Source: an uncultured Bacteroidaceae bacterium
Lineage (GTDB): Bacteria > Bacteroidota > Bacteroidia > Bacteroidales > Bacteroidaceae
Length of the DNA: 64,000 nucleotides
Direction: 5' to 3'
Assembly (NCBI GenBank): GCA_905235525.1
Contig: CAJOLW010000001.1
Span: 1-64,000 of the forward strand
The position numbers and the translations under genes were made by a program. Below are positions 55,626 through 63,778 of this stretch, one piece after another. The notes beneath the pieces are model-generated. The model saw only the letters and a program-made list of their open reading frames with translations, was not told the origin of the DNA and did not search any database. Within the stretch, counting starts at the first letter, position 1. Each line of letters begins with the position of its first letter.

Positions 55626-56378
55626 ATGAAAAAGACTATGTACATTTGGGCTTGTGGACTCGCACTTCCCATGCTCTTCGGCAGTTGCAACAGTAAGAAT
55701 GCTGGTGGAAATGGTGGCGAAGAGGATTCGACGGCAGTGGCTGTCGTGAGTGACACGGAAATAGACGAGGAATTTCTCGCCGAGCAGCAACTTCTCGAAA
55801 AGAGTTGGAGGCATCTTGGCGAATGGGCATCGCAACCGCTGACGGTGAAGGCCAAGGGCGAGAAGGTGAACATCCACGATTTTGCTCAGGCATTCTGTGA
55901 GGAGTATTCTTCGTTTGAACCTTGTGCGAAATTGCTGTCCTACTTGAAAGACCCAGAGCATTTTGATGGAGGGGAAAAGAACTTCTATGTGCAGGATGCT
56001 CAAAAGGATGGTTACATCCAGTGCAACTGGGAATGGGAGTTTTCCAATGCCGTGACCCTCTGCTACTGGAACCGCAAGAACGGACACCAACTGGTGGGTG
56101 TGACAGTGGAGCGTGGTTTTGAAAACGATGATGACTCGAAGTATCAGTATATGTTTTATAACTATGACAAGGCTACGGGCATCATGACTCCCGACAAGGA
56201 GGTGGTGAAGGTGTTTGACGATTTTGCCGCCCAATATAGTTCCATGTATGTATATCTGCCTCAAGAGGACAAGGACTGCTATGTGTGCACATGGAGCAAT
56301 GACGACGATGACTCCTTCAAGGATTATCATGCTGTGTGGAACGGCATGAGTTTCACTTTTGCTCCAGCAGAGGAGTGA
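55626..56378 (+). CDS. Hypothetical lipoprotein
   Basis: A 250-residue protein with a lipoprotein signal (GLALPMLFGSC, lipidated Cys near residue 21). A Gly/Asn-rich linker (NSKNAGGNGG) and an acidic stretch follow. The body contains aromatic-rich strands (YIQCNWEWEFSNAVTLCYWN) and an acidic end. I do not recognise the family. The start at 55626 lies downstream of the promoter; longer frames include it. It converges on the Nudix gene with a 14-nt gap. Confidence 0.75.
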   Translation: MKKTMYIWACGLALPMLFGSCNSKNAGGNGGEEDSTAVAVVSDTEIDEEFLAEQQLLEKSWRHLGEWASQPLTVKAKGEKVNIHDFAQAFCEEYSSFEPCAKLLSYLKDPEHFDGGEKNFYVQDAQKDGYIQCNWEWEFSNAVTLCYWNRKNGHQLVGVTVERGFENDDDSKYQYMFYNYDKATGIMTPDKEVVKVFDDFAAQYSSMYVYLPQEDKDCYVCTWSNDDDDSFKDYHAVWNGMSFTFAPAEE

Positions 56379-56392
56379 GTTTTTTGTAAAGT

Positions 56393-56962
56393 TTACAAAA
56401 GATGGTTTTCGGCGATGTAGCGCCAGAGGGGGGCAACCATGAGGGATTGTTTCATCTCGTCACGACGGAGGAGGTCGATGAGTTCCTGAAGGGTGAAGAG
56501 ATGGACGGTGATTTCCTCGGTTTCATCGAGGTGCTGGGAGGACACTTTTTCTACTCCCTTGGCGATGAAGGTGTGGTTGAGGTTGTTCATGGAGGTGGGA
56601 TTGGCTGACAGGGCTGTGAGTTCTGTCCATTCGCCTCCTGCATAGCCTGTCTCTTCGAGGAGTTCGCGCTTGGCTGCATCGAGGGGTGTGGCATCCGTCG
56701 CATCCATGGTGCCTGCACAGAGTTCGTACTCGACGATGCCGAGTGCATGGCGGTATTGGCGCACGAGGAGGTATTTGCCTTCGGTGGTGATGGCAATGAT
56801 GTTGACCCATGTGGGGTATTCGAGCACATAGTATTCGGGCACCAGTTTTCCGTCGGGCATGCGGAGCACGTCACGACGTGCTGTGAGCCAAGGTCTTTGA
56901 ATGAGATACTTAGAACTGACGGTTTCCCAAGGTTGAATGTCTTTTTGTTTGTCCATCATCAA
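56393..56962 (-). CDS. Nudix hydrolase, ADP-ribose pyrophosphatase-like
   Basis: A 189-residue cytoplasmic hydrolase of nucleoside diphosphate-X compounds. The Nudix box is GTMDATDATPLDAAKRELLE followed by ETGY. The RELLEETGY half is canonical, but the first acidic residue is Asp and one residue is added. The N-terminal strands (VLRMPDGKLVPEYYVLEYP) and LVRQYRHALG match the ADP-ribose pyrophosphatase group. Three consecutive Met codons open the frame, so the true start may be 56956. Confidence 0.88.
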   Translation of the reverse strand: MMMDKQKDIQPWETVSSKYLIQRPWLTARRDVLRMPDGKLVPEYYVLEYPTWVNIIAITTEGKYLLVRQYRHALGIVEYELCAGTMDATDATPLDAAKRELLEETGYAGGEWTELTALSANPTSMNNLNHTFIAKGVEKVSSQHLDETEEITVHLFTLQELIDLLRRDEMKQSLMVAPLWRYIAENHLL

Positions 56963-57015
56963 AAATCAAAATAAAAAAGGGGAAAAAGCACTTCACCTTC
57001 TCCCCTATTCTATTG

Positions 57016-57089
57016 AGCCTCTTGTCGGATTCGAACCAACGACCCCGAGATTACAAATCACGTGCTCTGGCCAACTGAGCTAAAGAGGC
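57016..57089 (-). tRNA. tRNA-Thr (anticodon TGT)
   Basis: A 74-nt cloverleaf on the minus strand with acceptor GCCTCTT/AAGAGGC and anticodon loop TTTGTAATC, anticodon TGT. It lies directly downstream of the SRP RNA in the same direction, so it is probably co-transcribed. Confidence 0.95.
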
Positions 57090-57090
57090 G

Positions 57091-57190
57091 GGTGGGTAAG
57101 CTGACTACATCGCGCCGCTACAACCAAGTACCCTTGCTGCGGTCAAGCCCTGGGGGAATTCCGAGGGAGCTGGCCGTATAGGACTTACCC
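57091..57190 (-). ncRNA. ffs: Signal recognition particle RNA, small bacterial type
   Basis: The minus strand gives a rod whose ends GGGTAAG and CTTACCC pair. It contains a CAGGGC..GACCGCAGCAAGGG tip, like the SRP domain IV core (CAGG opposite AGCAG), and a GATGTAG segment also found in E. coli 4.5S RNA. A strong promoter ends about 15 nt upstream. The gene lies 0.8 kb from ffh, its protein partner. The tip loop differs from the canonical GGAA tetraloop, so another structured RNA is possible. Confidence 0.75.
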
Positions 57191-57209
57191 GTTTTTTCGT
57201 TTGCGGGTG

Positions 57210-57241
57210 CAAAGGTAGGGAGTTTTTGTGAATTGACAAAA
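57210..57241 (-). promoter_or_regulatory. Promoter of the SRP RNA/tRNA-Thr transcript
   Basis: On the minus strand TTTG (57238-57241) and TACCTTTG (57210-57217) are 20 nt apart. The start would be near 57203, just before the SRP RNA end. Confidence 0.8.
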
Positions 57242-57276
57242 CTTTTTCACTGAAAAAACATGTCTGAATGCAAAAA

Positions 57277-57306
57277 ACTCCTAACTCCTAATTCCTAACT
57301 CCTAAC
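57277..57306. repeat. CTAACTCC short tandem repeat
   Basis: Nearly four copies of an 8-nt unit (CTAACTCC, one CTAATTCC) lie where the -33 region of the dedA promoter should be. Confidence 0.7.
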
Positions 57307-57313
57307 TTTTTCG

Positions 57314-57321
57314 TACCTTTG
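57314..57321 (+). promoter_or_regulatory. -7 box of dedA
   Basis: TACCTTTG ends only 8 nt before the dedA start codon, so the mRNA would be nearly leaderless. The -33 site is replaced by a short tandem repeat. Confidence 0.55.
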
Positions 57322-57329
57322 CACCCGTT

Positions 57330-57962
57330 ATGGAAGAAATCATTCTCAATTTGACAAACGGAGCACTCGACAACCTGAATTATGGTTGGGTCATTTTGTT
57401 TATGGCCATCGAGAGTTCGTTCATTCCTTTTCCATCTGAAGTGGTGATGATTCCTGCGGCTTACATGGCGGCAGAGACGGGCGAGATGTCTTACCCGATG
57501 ATCATATTGTGTGGCACGTTGGGTGCCTTGGTGGGTGCGCTGGTGAACTACGGACTTGCCTACTCTTTGGGGCGTCCGATTGTGTATGCGTTTGCCAACA
57601 GCCGTTATGGTCACATGTGTCTGATTGATGCGGAGAAGGTGGAGAAGGCGGAGGCGTATTTTGACAAGCGGGGTGCCATCTCCACGCTGATTGGCAGAAT
57701 GATTCCTGCCATTCGTCAACTCATCAGCATTCCTGCGGGGTTGGCAAAGATGAACCTTCTGTCGTTTTGCCTCTACACCTGTCTGGGTGCAGGACTTTGG
57801 AACAGCATCCTTGTGGGCATTGGTGCGGCTTTCCACTCGACCATGCCGAAGCAGGAACTCATCGACATCATCGCGCACTACTCCCACATCATCGGCATTG
57901 CTGCCATCATCATCGTTGTGGCGATTGTTGCATACCTTATATATAAAGGAGTGAAAAAGTGA
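57330..57962 (+). CDS. DedA family membrane protein
   Basis: A 210-residue inner-membrane protein of the DedA/SNARE-associated family, some members of which flip undecaprenyl phosphate or phospholipids. ESSFIPFPSEVVMIPAAYMA and the GRMIPAIRQLISIPAGLAKM segment, with conserved Arg and Pro, are diagnostic. About five hydrophobic segments are visible. The next in-frame Met is at MAIESSF (57402), which would lose part of the first helix, so I keep the near-leaderless start. Confidence 0.92.
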   Translation: MEEIILNLTNGALDNLNYGWVILFMAIESSFIPFPSEVVMIPAAYMAAETGEMSYPMIILCGTLGALVGALVNYGLAYSLGRPIVYAFANSRYGHMCLIDAEKVEKAEAYFDKRGAISTLIGRMIPAIRQLISIPAGLAKMNLLSFCLYTCLGAGLWNSILVGIGAAFHSTMPKQELIDIIAHYSHIIGIAAIIIVVAIVAYLIYKGVKK

Positions 57963-58016
57963 GTGCGAGCAAACCGACAGGCAAATTGTACATGGTAAAA
58001 TTGTAAATGAAAAAAT

Positions 58017-59357
58017 ATGTTTGAAAACTTGAGCGAGAGACTGGAACGGTCTTTCAAGATACTGAAGGGTGAAGGCAAAATCACCGAGATTAACGTGGCG
58101 GAAACGCTGAAGGATGTACGTAAGGCACTTCTGGAGGCTGACGTGAACTATAAGGTTGCCAAGACTTTCACTGACACGGTAAAGCAGAAGGCACTGGGTC
58201 AGAATGTGCTGACTGCCGTGAAACCGGGTCAGATGATGGTCAAGATTGTACACGATGAGTTGGCTGAACTGATGGGCGGACAAGCCACCGAACTGAACCT
58301 GACGGGACACCCTACGGTGATTCTGATGGCGGGTTTGAACGGTGCTGGTAAGACGACCATGTCGGGCAAGTTGGCACTTCGCTTGAAGACTCAAAACCAC
58401 AAGAAGCCGCTCTTGGCTGCCTGCGACACTTTCCGTCCTGCCGCTATGGAGCAGTTGCGCGTGTTGGCTGAACAGGTGGAGGTGCCTTGCTATTTGGAGG
58501 AAGGTGCCACCGACCCGATTGCTGTGGCGAAGAATGCCATTCAGGAGGCACGATCGAAGGGCTATGATGTGGTGATTGTCGATACTGCTGGCCGCCAGTC
58601 GATTGACGAGGAACTGATGCGGCAGATTGAACAGATCAAGGCAGCCGTCACTCCGCACGAGACCCTGCTGGTGGTGGATGCCATGACTGGTCAGGATGCT
58701 GTCAACACAGCCAAGACATTCAACGAGCGTTTGGAGATTGACGGTGTCATACTCACCAAACTGGATGGCGACACCCGTGGTGGTGCAGCACTCTCCATTC
58801 GAACGGTGGTGGATAAACCCATCAAGTTTGTTGGTACAGGCGAAAAGATGGAGGCTCTTGATGTGTTCCATCCTGAACGCATGGCTGACCGCATCCTCGG
58901 CATGGGCGACATCGTGTCGTTCGTGGAACGTGCGCAACAGCAGTTTGACGAGGAGGAAGCCAAGCGTCTGGAAAAGAAGATTGCGAAGAACAAGTTCGAC
59001 TATAACGATTTCCTCGGTCAAATCGGACAAATCAAGAAAATGGGCAACATCAAGGACTTGGCATCGATGATTCCGGGTGTGGGCAAGGCGCTGAAGGATG
59101 TGGACATTGACGACAATGCTTTCAAGTCGGTGGAAGCGATGATTGGTTCGATGACGCCTTATGAAAGAGAGCATCCAGAGTGCATCAACATGTCGCGCAA
59201 ACAGCGCATTGCAAAAGGTGCCGGTGTCTCGATTGACGAGGTGAACCGTATCACGAAGCAGTTTGAGCAGATGCGCAAAATGATGCATCAGATGACCAGT
59301 CCCAAGATGGCTCAGGCGATGGCTCAGATGCAACGAATGAAGGGATTCAGGAAATAA
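58017..59357 (+). CDS. ffh: Signal recognition particle protein Ffh (SRP54)
   Basis: Ffh binds signal sequences and SRP RNA to target membrane proteins to the FtsY receptor. N and G domains: P-loop GLNGAGKTTMSGKLAL, DTFRPAAMEQL, VDTAGRQ and TKLDGDTRGGAALS. The methionine-rich M domain fills the last 130 residues (MRKMMHQMTSPKMAQAMAQM). The length of 446 residues is normal. It follows dedA by 54 nt, across an AATTGT-type repeat fragment. The SRP RNA gene lies about 0.8 kb upstream on the other strand. Confidence 0.97.
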   Translation: MFENLSERLERSFKILKGEGKITEINVAETLKDVRKALLEADVNYKVAKTFTDTVKQKALGQNVLTAVKPGQMMVKIVHDELAELMGGQATELNLTGHPTVILMAGLNGAGKTTMSGKLALRLKTQNHKKPLLAACDTFRPAAMEQLRVLAEQVEVPCYLEEGATDPIAVAKNAIQEARSKGYDVVIVDTAGRQSIDEELMRQIEQIKAAVTPHETLLVVDAMTGQDAVNTAKTFNERLEIDGVILTKLDGDTRGGAALSIRTVVDKPIKFVGTGEKMEALDVFHPERMADRILGMGDIVSFVERAQQQFDEEEAKRLEKKIAKNKFDYNDFLGQIGQIKKMGNIKDLASMIPGVGKALKDVDIDDNAFKSVEAMIGSMTPYEREHPECINMSRKQRIAKGAGVSIDEVNRITKQFEQMRKMMHQMTSPKMAQAMAQMQRMKGFRK

Positions 59358-59384
59358 TTCAGTGAGTTAAATAAAACAAGAAAT

Positions 59385-60263
59385 ATGCAACTGATAGACG
59401 GAAAGGCAACGGCAGCAGCCATCAAGGCAGAGATTGCTGAAGAAGTAAAGAATATAGTGGATGCAGGAGGAAAACGTCCGCATCTTGCTGCCATTCTCGT
59501 TGGACACGATGGTGGGAGCGAGACTTACGTGAAGAACAAGGTGCTGGCATGTGAGGCTTGCGGCTTCACCTCTACCCTGCTCCGCTTTGAGGAAGACATC
59601 ACGGAGGAGTTTCTTCTGGAGCAGGTGGAGAAACTGAACAACGATGCCGACGTGGATGGTTTCATTGTGCAACTTCCTCTGCCCAAACATATCTCTGAGC
59701 AGAAAATCATCGAAGCCATCGACTACCGCAAGGATGTGGACGGTTTCCACCCCATCAACGTGGGACGCATGGCAATTGGACTCCCCTGCTATGTGTCAGC
59801 CACTCCGCTGGGCATCATCACGCTGCTGAAGCGCTACAACATAGAGACAAGCGGAAAGAAGTGCGTTATCCTTGGACGTTCCAACATTGTGGGAAAGCCT
59901 ATGGCTCAACTGATGATGCAGAAGCAGTATGGCGATGCCACGGTAACAGTGTGTCACAGCCATTCAAAGACGCTGAAAGAGGAATGCCGGCAGGCAGACA
60001 TCATCATCGCTGCCATCGGCAAGCCAAATTTTGTGACTGCTGACATGGTGAAGGACGGCGCTGTCATTGTTGATGTAGGTACCACTCGTGTTCCCGATGC
60101 CACCCGCAAGTCTGGTTTTCGTCTCAATGGCGACGTGGATTTTGAGCATGTGGCTCCTAAATGTTCTTTCATCACTCCTGTTCCTGGCGGCGTTGGTCCT
60201 ATGACCATTTGCTCGTTGATGAAGAACACGCTCAGTGCAGGTCGCAAGGAGTTTTACAAATAA
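59385..60263 (+). CDS. folD: Methylenetetrahydrofolate dehydrogenase/cyclohydrolase
   Basis: FolD interconverts 5,10-methylene- and 10-formyl-tetrahydrofolate using NADP+. The catalytic Lys lies in [27 protein letters not shown] and [12 protein letters not shown] are family signatures. The NADP fold has [17 protein letters not shown], and the C-terminus has [12 protein letters not shown]. The length of 292 residues is normal. It is 27 nt after ffh, likely the same transcript, and ends at a large inverted repeat. Confidence 0.97.
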   Translation: MQLIDGKATAAAIKAEIAEEVKNIVDAGGKRPHLAAILVGHDGGSETYVKNKVLACEACGFTSTLLRFEEDITEEFLLEQVEKLNNDADVDGFIVQLPLPKHISEQKIIEAIDYRKDVDGFHPINVGRMAIGLPCYVSATPLGIITLLKRYNIETSGKKCVILGRSNIVGKPMAQLMMQKQYGDATVTVCHSHSKTLKEECRQADIIIAAIGKPNFVTADMVKDGAVIVDVGTTRVPDATRKSGFRLNGDVDFEHVAPKCSFITPVPGGVGPMTICSLMKNTLSAGRKEFYK

Positions 60264-60273
60264 GTGAAAAATA

Positions 60274-60366
60274 AAAAGAGAAAAGTGAAAAATCAAAGTT
60301 ACCAACCATACGGATTGCTACCCATCCATCAGCAAGAGTAACTTTGATTTTTCACTTTTCTCTTTT
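60274..60366 (+). terminator. 29-bp inverted repeat after folD
   Basis: 60274-60302 and 60338-60366 are perfect 29-nt inverted repeats (unit GTGAAAAA-rich) with a 35-nt loop, followed by a T-rich tract. It may terminate folD; the GTGAAAA units also suggest a repeat family. Confidence 0.7.
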
Positions 60367-60414
60367 CACTCTTCACTTTTTTATTCTTTACTCATCATTT
60401 TTTACTCAAAAAGT

Positions 60415-60445
60415 TTTGTCAATCCAAAAATAACCCCTACCTTTG
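60415..60445 (+). promoter_or_regulatory. Promoter of tRNA-His
   Basis: TTTG (60415-60418) and TACCTTTG (60438-60445) are 19 nt apart, 29 nt before the tRNA. Confidence 0.75.
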
Positions 60446-60474
60446 CACTCGCAAAAGGGAAATGACCCCTACAC

Positions 60475-60549
60475 GGTGGATGTAGTTCAGTTGGTTAGAG
60501 CGTCAGATTGTGGTTCTGAATGTCGTGGGTTCGAGTCCCACCCTCCACC
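60475..60549 (+). tRNA. tRNA-His (anticodon GTG)
   Basis: The anticodon arm contains CAGATTGTGGTTCTG with anticodon GTG. The extra G(-1) typical of tRNA-His is encoded at 60475 opposite C73. One acceptor pair (T6-C67) is mismatched. A CCA end is not encoded. Confidence 0.93.
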
Positions 60550-60665
60550 CTCCAAAAAGAAAGTGCTCAGCAGTTATGCTGGGCATTTCTCATTCACAGA
60601 AACTCTGATTTCAACTGAATGAGAAAATTTCTGTAGAAATCATGAATTTGTGCTTCATATTTTCG

Positions 60666-60673
60666 TATCTTTG
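60666..60673 (+). promoter_or_regulatory. -7 box of the CE15-type esterase gene
   Basis: TATCTTTG lies 55 nt before the start. The nearest TTTG (60647-60650) is only 15 nt upstream, too close for a standard -33 box. Confidence 0.5.
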
Positions 60674-60727
60674 CAGTCAGAAATATCATCTTTAATCAAA
60701 AGAACTAAACCGTATTTTTACAAAACT

Positions 60728-62089
60728 ATGATGAGAATCTGGAAGTATTTTGTCGGGACAATGCTGATGGTTTGTGTCCCGTTTGCAGCAAACGCACAAT
60801 TCTTTATGTTTGGAGGCGGTAACAGAGTGAACATGGACAGCCTTCGTCAAATTACGGCTGCCGATTATGCGGACATGCTGGCAAAAGTGGGTGTCGGCAC
60901 TCCTCGTGAAGGTCGTCAACCCAACAATCAGGATGAAAGCAAGCATCCCAACTATGATGAATTGACCGCAAATCCCTACCCTTTCTATCCAGACCCTCTG
61001 GTGACCGAGAGTGGCAAGAAGGTCACGAATGCCAAGATGTGGTATAAGGTGCGCCGTCCGGAAATTGTGAAACTTTTTGAGGATAATGTATATGGACGTG
61101 TTCCTGACAATGTACCCAATGTAAAATGGGAAATCACAAATGAAGAAAAGAAGAATTTTGCAGGAACGCCTGTTCGTTATCTGAAAGGTGTTGTGGACAA
61201 TTCCATTTATCCATCTATAGCGGTTGAGATTCAAGCCAATGTGGTATATCCCGACAATGGTAAGCGGAACCTTCCCGTCATCGTGGAATTTGGATTTGGA
61301 GGTGGTGACCCCACCCATACTCGTGCTGGTTCTGTGTCATGGCAACAGATGGTGGTTGAACGCGGATGGGCTGCCGCTACCATCAATCCTTCATCCATTC
61401 AGGCAGATAGCGGTTCTGGTCTTACCAACGGCATCATTGGTTTGTGCAACAAAGGCGAACATCGTCAACCCACCGATTGGGGAGCACTCCGCGCATGGGG
61501 TTGGGGATTGTCACGTCTGATTGACTATTTTGAATCTGACGGCACCTTCGATGCCACCAAGTGTGCCATTGAAGGTGTGTCGCGCTACGGAAAGGCTTCA
61601 CTCGTTGCCATGGCTTTTGAGGAACGCATTGCTGCGGGATTCATTGCTTCTTCAGGTAAGGCTGGTGCAGCAGGATGGCGTCGTGACTGTGGTGAAAGCA
61701 TCGGAAACATTGTGTCGAATGAGGAATACCATTGGGTGTGCGGTAACTTGATCAAATATGGTACGGATCCGTTGACAGAAAATGACATACCTGTTGATCA
61801 GCATGAACTCATAGCCCTCTGTGCTCCACGCGCTTGTTTCATTTCCACTGGAAGTTGGAACGGTGACAAATGGCAAGATGTGGTGGGTTCATTCATCTCG
61901 GCTTCAAAGGCGTCGCCTGTATATGAGTTGCTCGGCTATCAAGGTGTCGGTACTGACCTTTTCCCCGGTATGGACAATGGCTTGATGGAGGGTCGCCTCA
62001 CTTATCGTCAGCACCATGGCGGTCATGAAGCAGGACCTAACTGGCCTTTCTTCTTGGATTTCTTTGAACGTGAAGTGGTCAAGAAGTGA
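60728..62089 (+). CDS. Secreted glucuronoyl esterase-like protein (CE15 type)
   Basis: A 453-residue alpha/beta-hydrolase with a signal peptide (YFVGTMLMVCVPFAANAQ). CE15 enzymes cut ester links between lignin and 4-O-methylglucuronic acid of xylan. The nucleophile motif GVSRYGK matches G-C/V-S-R-x-G-K, with the GGHEAGPNWPFF region supplying the catalytic His and EERIAAGFIASSGKAGA the acid region. No SusCD or glycoside hydrolase genes lie nearby. The start at 60728 is downstream of the -7 box; longer frames exist. Confidence 0.82.
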   Translation: MMRIWKYFVGTMLMVCVPFAANAQFFMFGGGNRVNMDSLRQITAADYADMLAKVGVGTPREGRQPNNQDESKHPNYDELTANPYPFYPDPLVTESGKKVTNAKMWYKVRRPEIVKLFEDNVYGRVPDNVPNVKWEITNEEKKNFAGTPVRYLKGVVDNSIYPSIAVEIQANVVYPDNGKRNLPVIVEFGFGGGDPTHTRAGSVSWQQMVVERGWAAATINPSSIQADSGSGLTNGIIGLCNKGEHRQPTDWGALRAWGWGLSRLIDYFESDGTFDATKCAIEGVSRYGKASLVAMAFEERIAAGFIASSGKAGAAGWRRDCGESIGNIVSNEEYHWVCGNLIKYGTDPLTENDIPVDQHELIALCAPRACFISTGSWNGDKWQDVVGSFISASKASPVYELLGYQGVGTDLFPGMDNGLMEGRLTYRQHHGGHEAGPNWPFFLDFFEREVVKK

Positions 62090-62192
62090 AAGGGAGTCCA
62101 TCGTGGATTCTTGAAAAGAGGAGGAAAAGTAAGGTCTTATTCTGAAAAAAGGTGAGCAGATAAGCCTTTTTATGAGGAATTTGAGGTTTTTA

Positions 62193-62224
62193 TTTGTTTA
62201 GTAGAGACAAAATCTGTATCTTTG
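62193..62224 (+). promoter_or_regulatory. Promoter of the DUF4301 gene
   Basis: TTTG (62193-62196) and TATCTTTG (62217-62224) are 20 nt apart. The box overlaps an in-frame ATG at 62222, which therefore cannot be the start. 62090-62192 shows nothing else. Confidence 0.75.
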
Positions 62225-62260
62225 GCAAAATTTTGTACAACTAAAAAAACACATCAAACC

Positions 62261-63748
62261 ATGCTTACACAAGAAGATAAGGCCTTTCTCGCGAAGAAAG
62301 GTATTTCGGAGGAGAAACTGAATGCACAGTTAGAATGTTTCAAAACAGGGTTCCCTTGGCTGAAATTGGCTGGGGCTGCCTCACCTGGCAATGGCATCAC
62401 CATTCCAACAGAGGCGGAGAAAAAAGACTATCTTTCTGCTTGGGATGCCTATCTGGACGGTTCGGGAAAAGTGCTGAAATTTGTGCCTGCATCAGGCGCA
62501 GCAAGCCGCATGTTCAAAAACTTGTTTGAGTTTCTTGACAACGAAGAGAAGACAGAGTTTATACAGAAGTTTGAGGCAAACCTTGACAAGTTCGCGTTCA
62601 TCGATGATTTGAAGGCTGCCATCAACAAGAATGGTGGCGACGGAAGTGTGAAGACAGCCATTGCTACATTGCTGGGCGAGGAAGGTCTTTCGTATGGCAA
62701 GTTGCCAAAAGGTCTTTTGAAGTTCCACAAATATGAGGATGGTGCCCGTACACCCGTGGAAGAGCATCTGGTGGAAGGTGCGCTCTATGCTGGTGGCAAG
62801 AATGGACAGGTGAATGTGCATTTCACAGTCAGTCCTGAACACCGACCATTGTTTGAGGCTCTGGTGGCAAAGGTGGCTCCGAAATATGAGAAGAAGTTTG
62901 GCGTGAAGTATTCGGTGAGTTTCTCGGAGCAGAAAGCAAGCACGGATACGGTGGCAGCAAATCCTGACAACACGCCATTCCGTGGAAAAGATGGCAAGAT
63001 TCTTTTCCGTCCAGGTGGTCACGGTGCGTTGATTGAGAACCTGAATGATTTGGACGCTGATGTCATCTTCATCAAGAATATTGACAATGTGGTGCCAGAC
63101 CGTCTGAAAGCCGAAACTGTAGAATATAAGAAACTGATTGCAGGTGTGCTGGTGAGCAAGCAGAAAAAAGCGTTCCAATATTTGGAACTGTTGGAGAGCG
63201 GTAAATACACTCATGCACAATTGGAAGAGATTATCCGTTTCCTGCGCGATGAACTTTCCTGTCGTAACCCCGAACTGAAAGACTTGGAGGATGCAGAACT
63301 CGCCATCTATCTGAAGAAGAAACTGAACCGTCCTATGCGTGTGTGTGGTATGGTGAAGAATGTGGGTGAGCCTGGCGGTGGTCCTTTCTTGGCATACAAT
63401 CAGGATGGTACTATCAGTTTGCAGATTTTGGAGAGTAGTCAGATAGACAAGAACAATGCAGAATACTTGCAGATGTTCCAGAACGGCACTCATTTCAACC
63501 CTGTTGACCTTGTGTGTGCAGTGAAGGACTACAAGGGCAAAAAGTTCGACCTCACCAAGTATGTGGATCATCAAACTGGCTTCATCTCCAGCAAGAGCAA
63601 AGACGGAAAGGAACTGAAGGCACTTGAACTGCCAGGATTGTGGAATGGCGCGATGAGTGACTGGAACACCATCTTCGTGGAGGTGTCACTTGGCACTTTC
63701 AACCCTGTGAAAACAGTGAACGACCTGTTGCGTCCACAACATCAATAA
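62261..63748 (+). CDS. DUF4301 family protein
   Basis: A 495-residue cytoplasmic protein of a family largely limited to Bacteroidota. Its segment VLKFVPASGAASRMFKNLFEFL resembles the loop of nucleotidyl/sugar-phosphate transferases. ILFRPGGHGALIENLNDLDADVIFIKNIDNVVPD also recalls UDP-sugar pyrophosphorylases, so a nucleotidyltransferase role is possible but unproven. I chose the start MLTQEDKAF after the promoter. rsmG follows 30 nt later. Confidence 0.85.
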   Translation: MLTQEDKAFLAKKGISEEKLNAQLECFKTGFPWLKLAGAASPGNGITIPTEAEKKDYLSAWDAYLDGSGKVLKFVPASGAASRMFKNLFEFLDNEEKTEFIQKFEANLDKFAFIDDLKAAINKNGGDGSVKTAIATLLGEEGLSYGKLPKGLLKFHKYEDGARTPVEEHLVEGALYAGGKNGQVNVHFTVSPEHRPLFEALVAKVAPKYEKKFGVKYSVSFSEQKASTDTVAANPDNTPFRGKDGKILFRPGGHGALIENLNDLDADVIFIKNIDNVVPDRLKAETVEYKKLIAGVLVSKQKKAFQYLELLESGKYTHAQLEEIIRFLRDELSCRNPELKDLEDAELAIYLKKKLNRPMRVCGMVKNVGEPGGGPFLAYNQDGTISLQILESSQIDKNNAEYLQMFQNGTHFNPVDLVCAVKDYKGKKFDLTKYVDHQTGFISSKSKDGKELKALELPGLWNGAMSDWNTIFVEVSLGTFNPVKTVNDLLRPQHQ

Positions 63749-63778
63749 TTTTTTCAACAACGAATAACACGAATTTGA

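Noticed and set aside
57091-57190. Group I intron or T-box upstream of tRNA-Thr
   Set aside because: Paired ends, SRP-like tip and the promoter position fit the SRP RNA better; no T-box sequence is seen.
57288-59333. 681-codon minus-strand ORF across dedA and ffh
   Set aside because: It is the reverse-frame shadow of two clear plus-strand genes; the His/Arg-rich product is typical of antisense frames.
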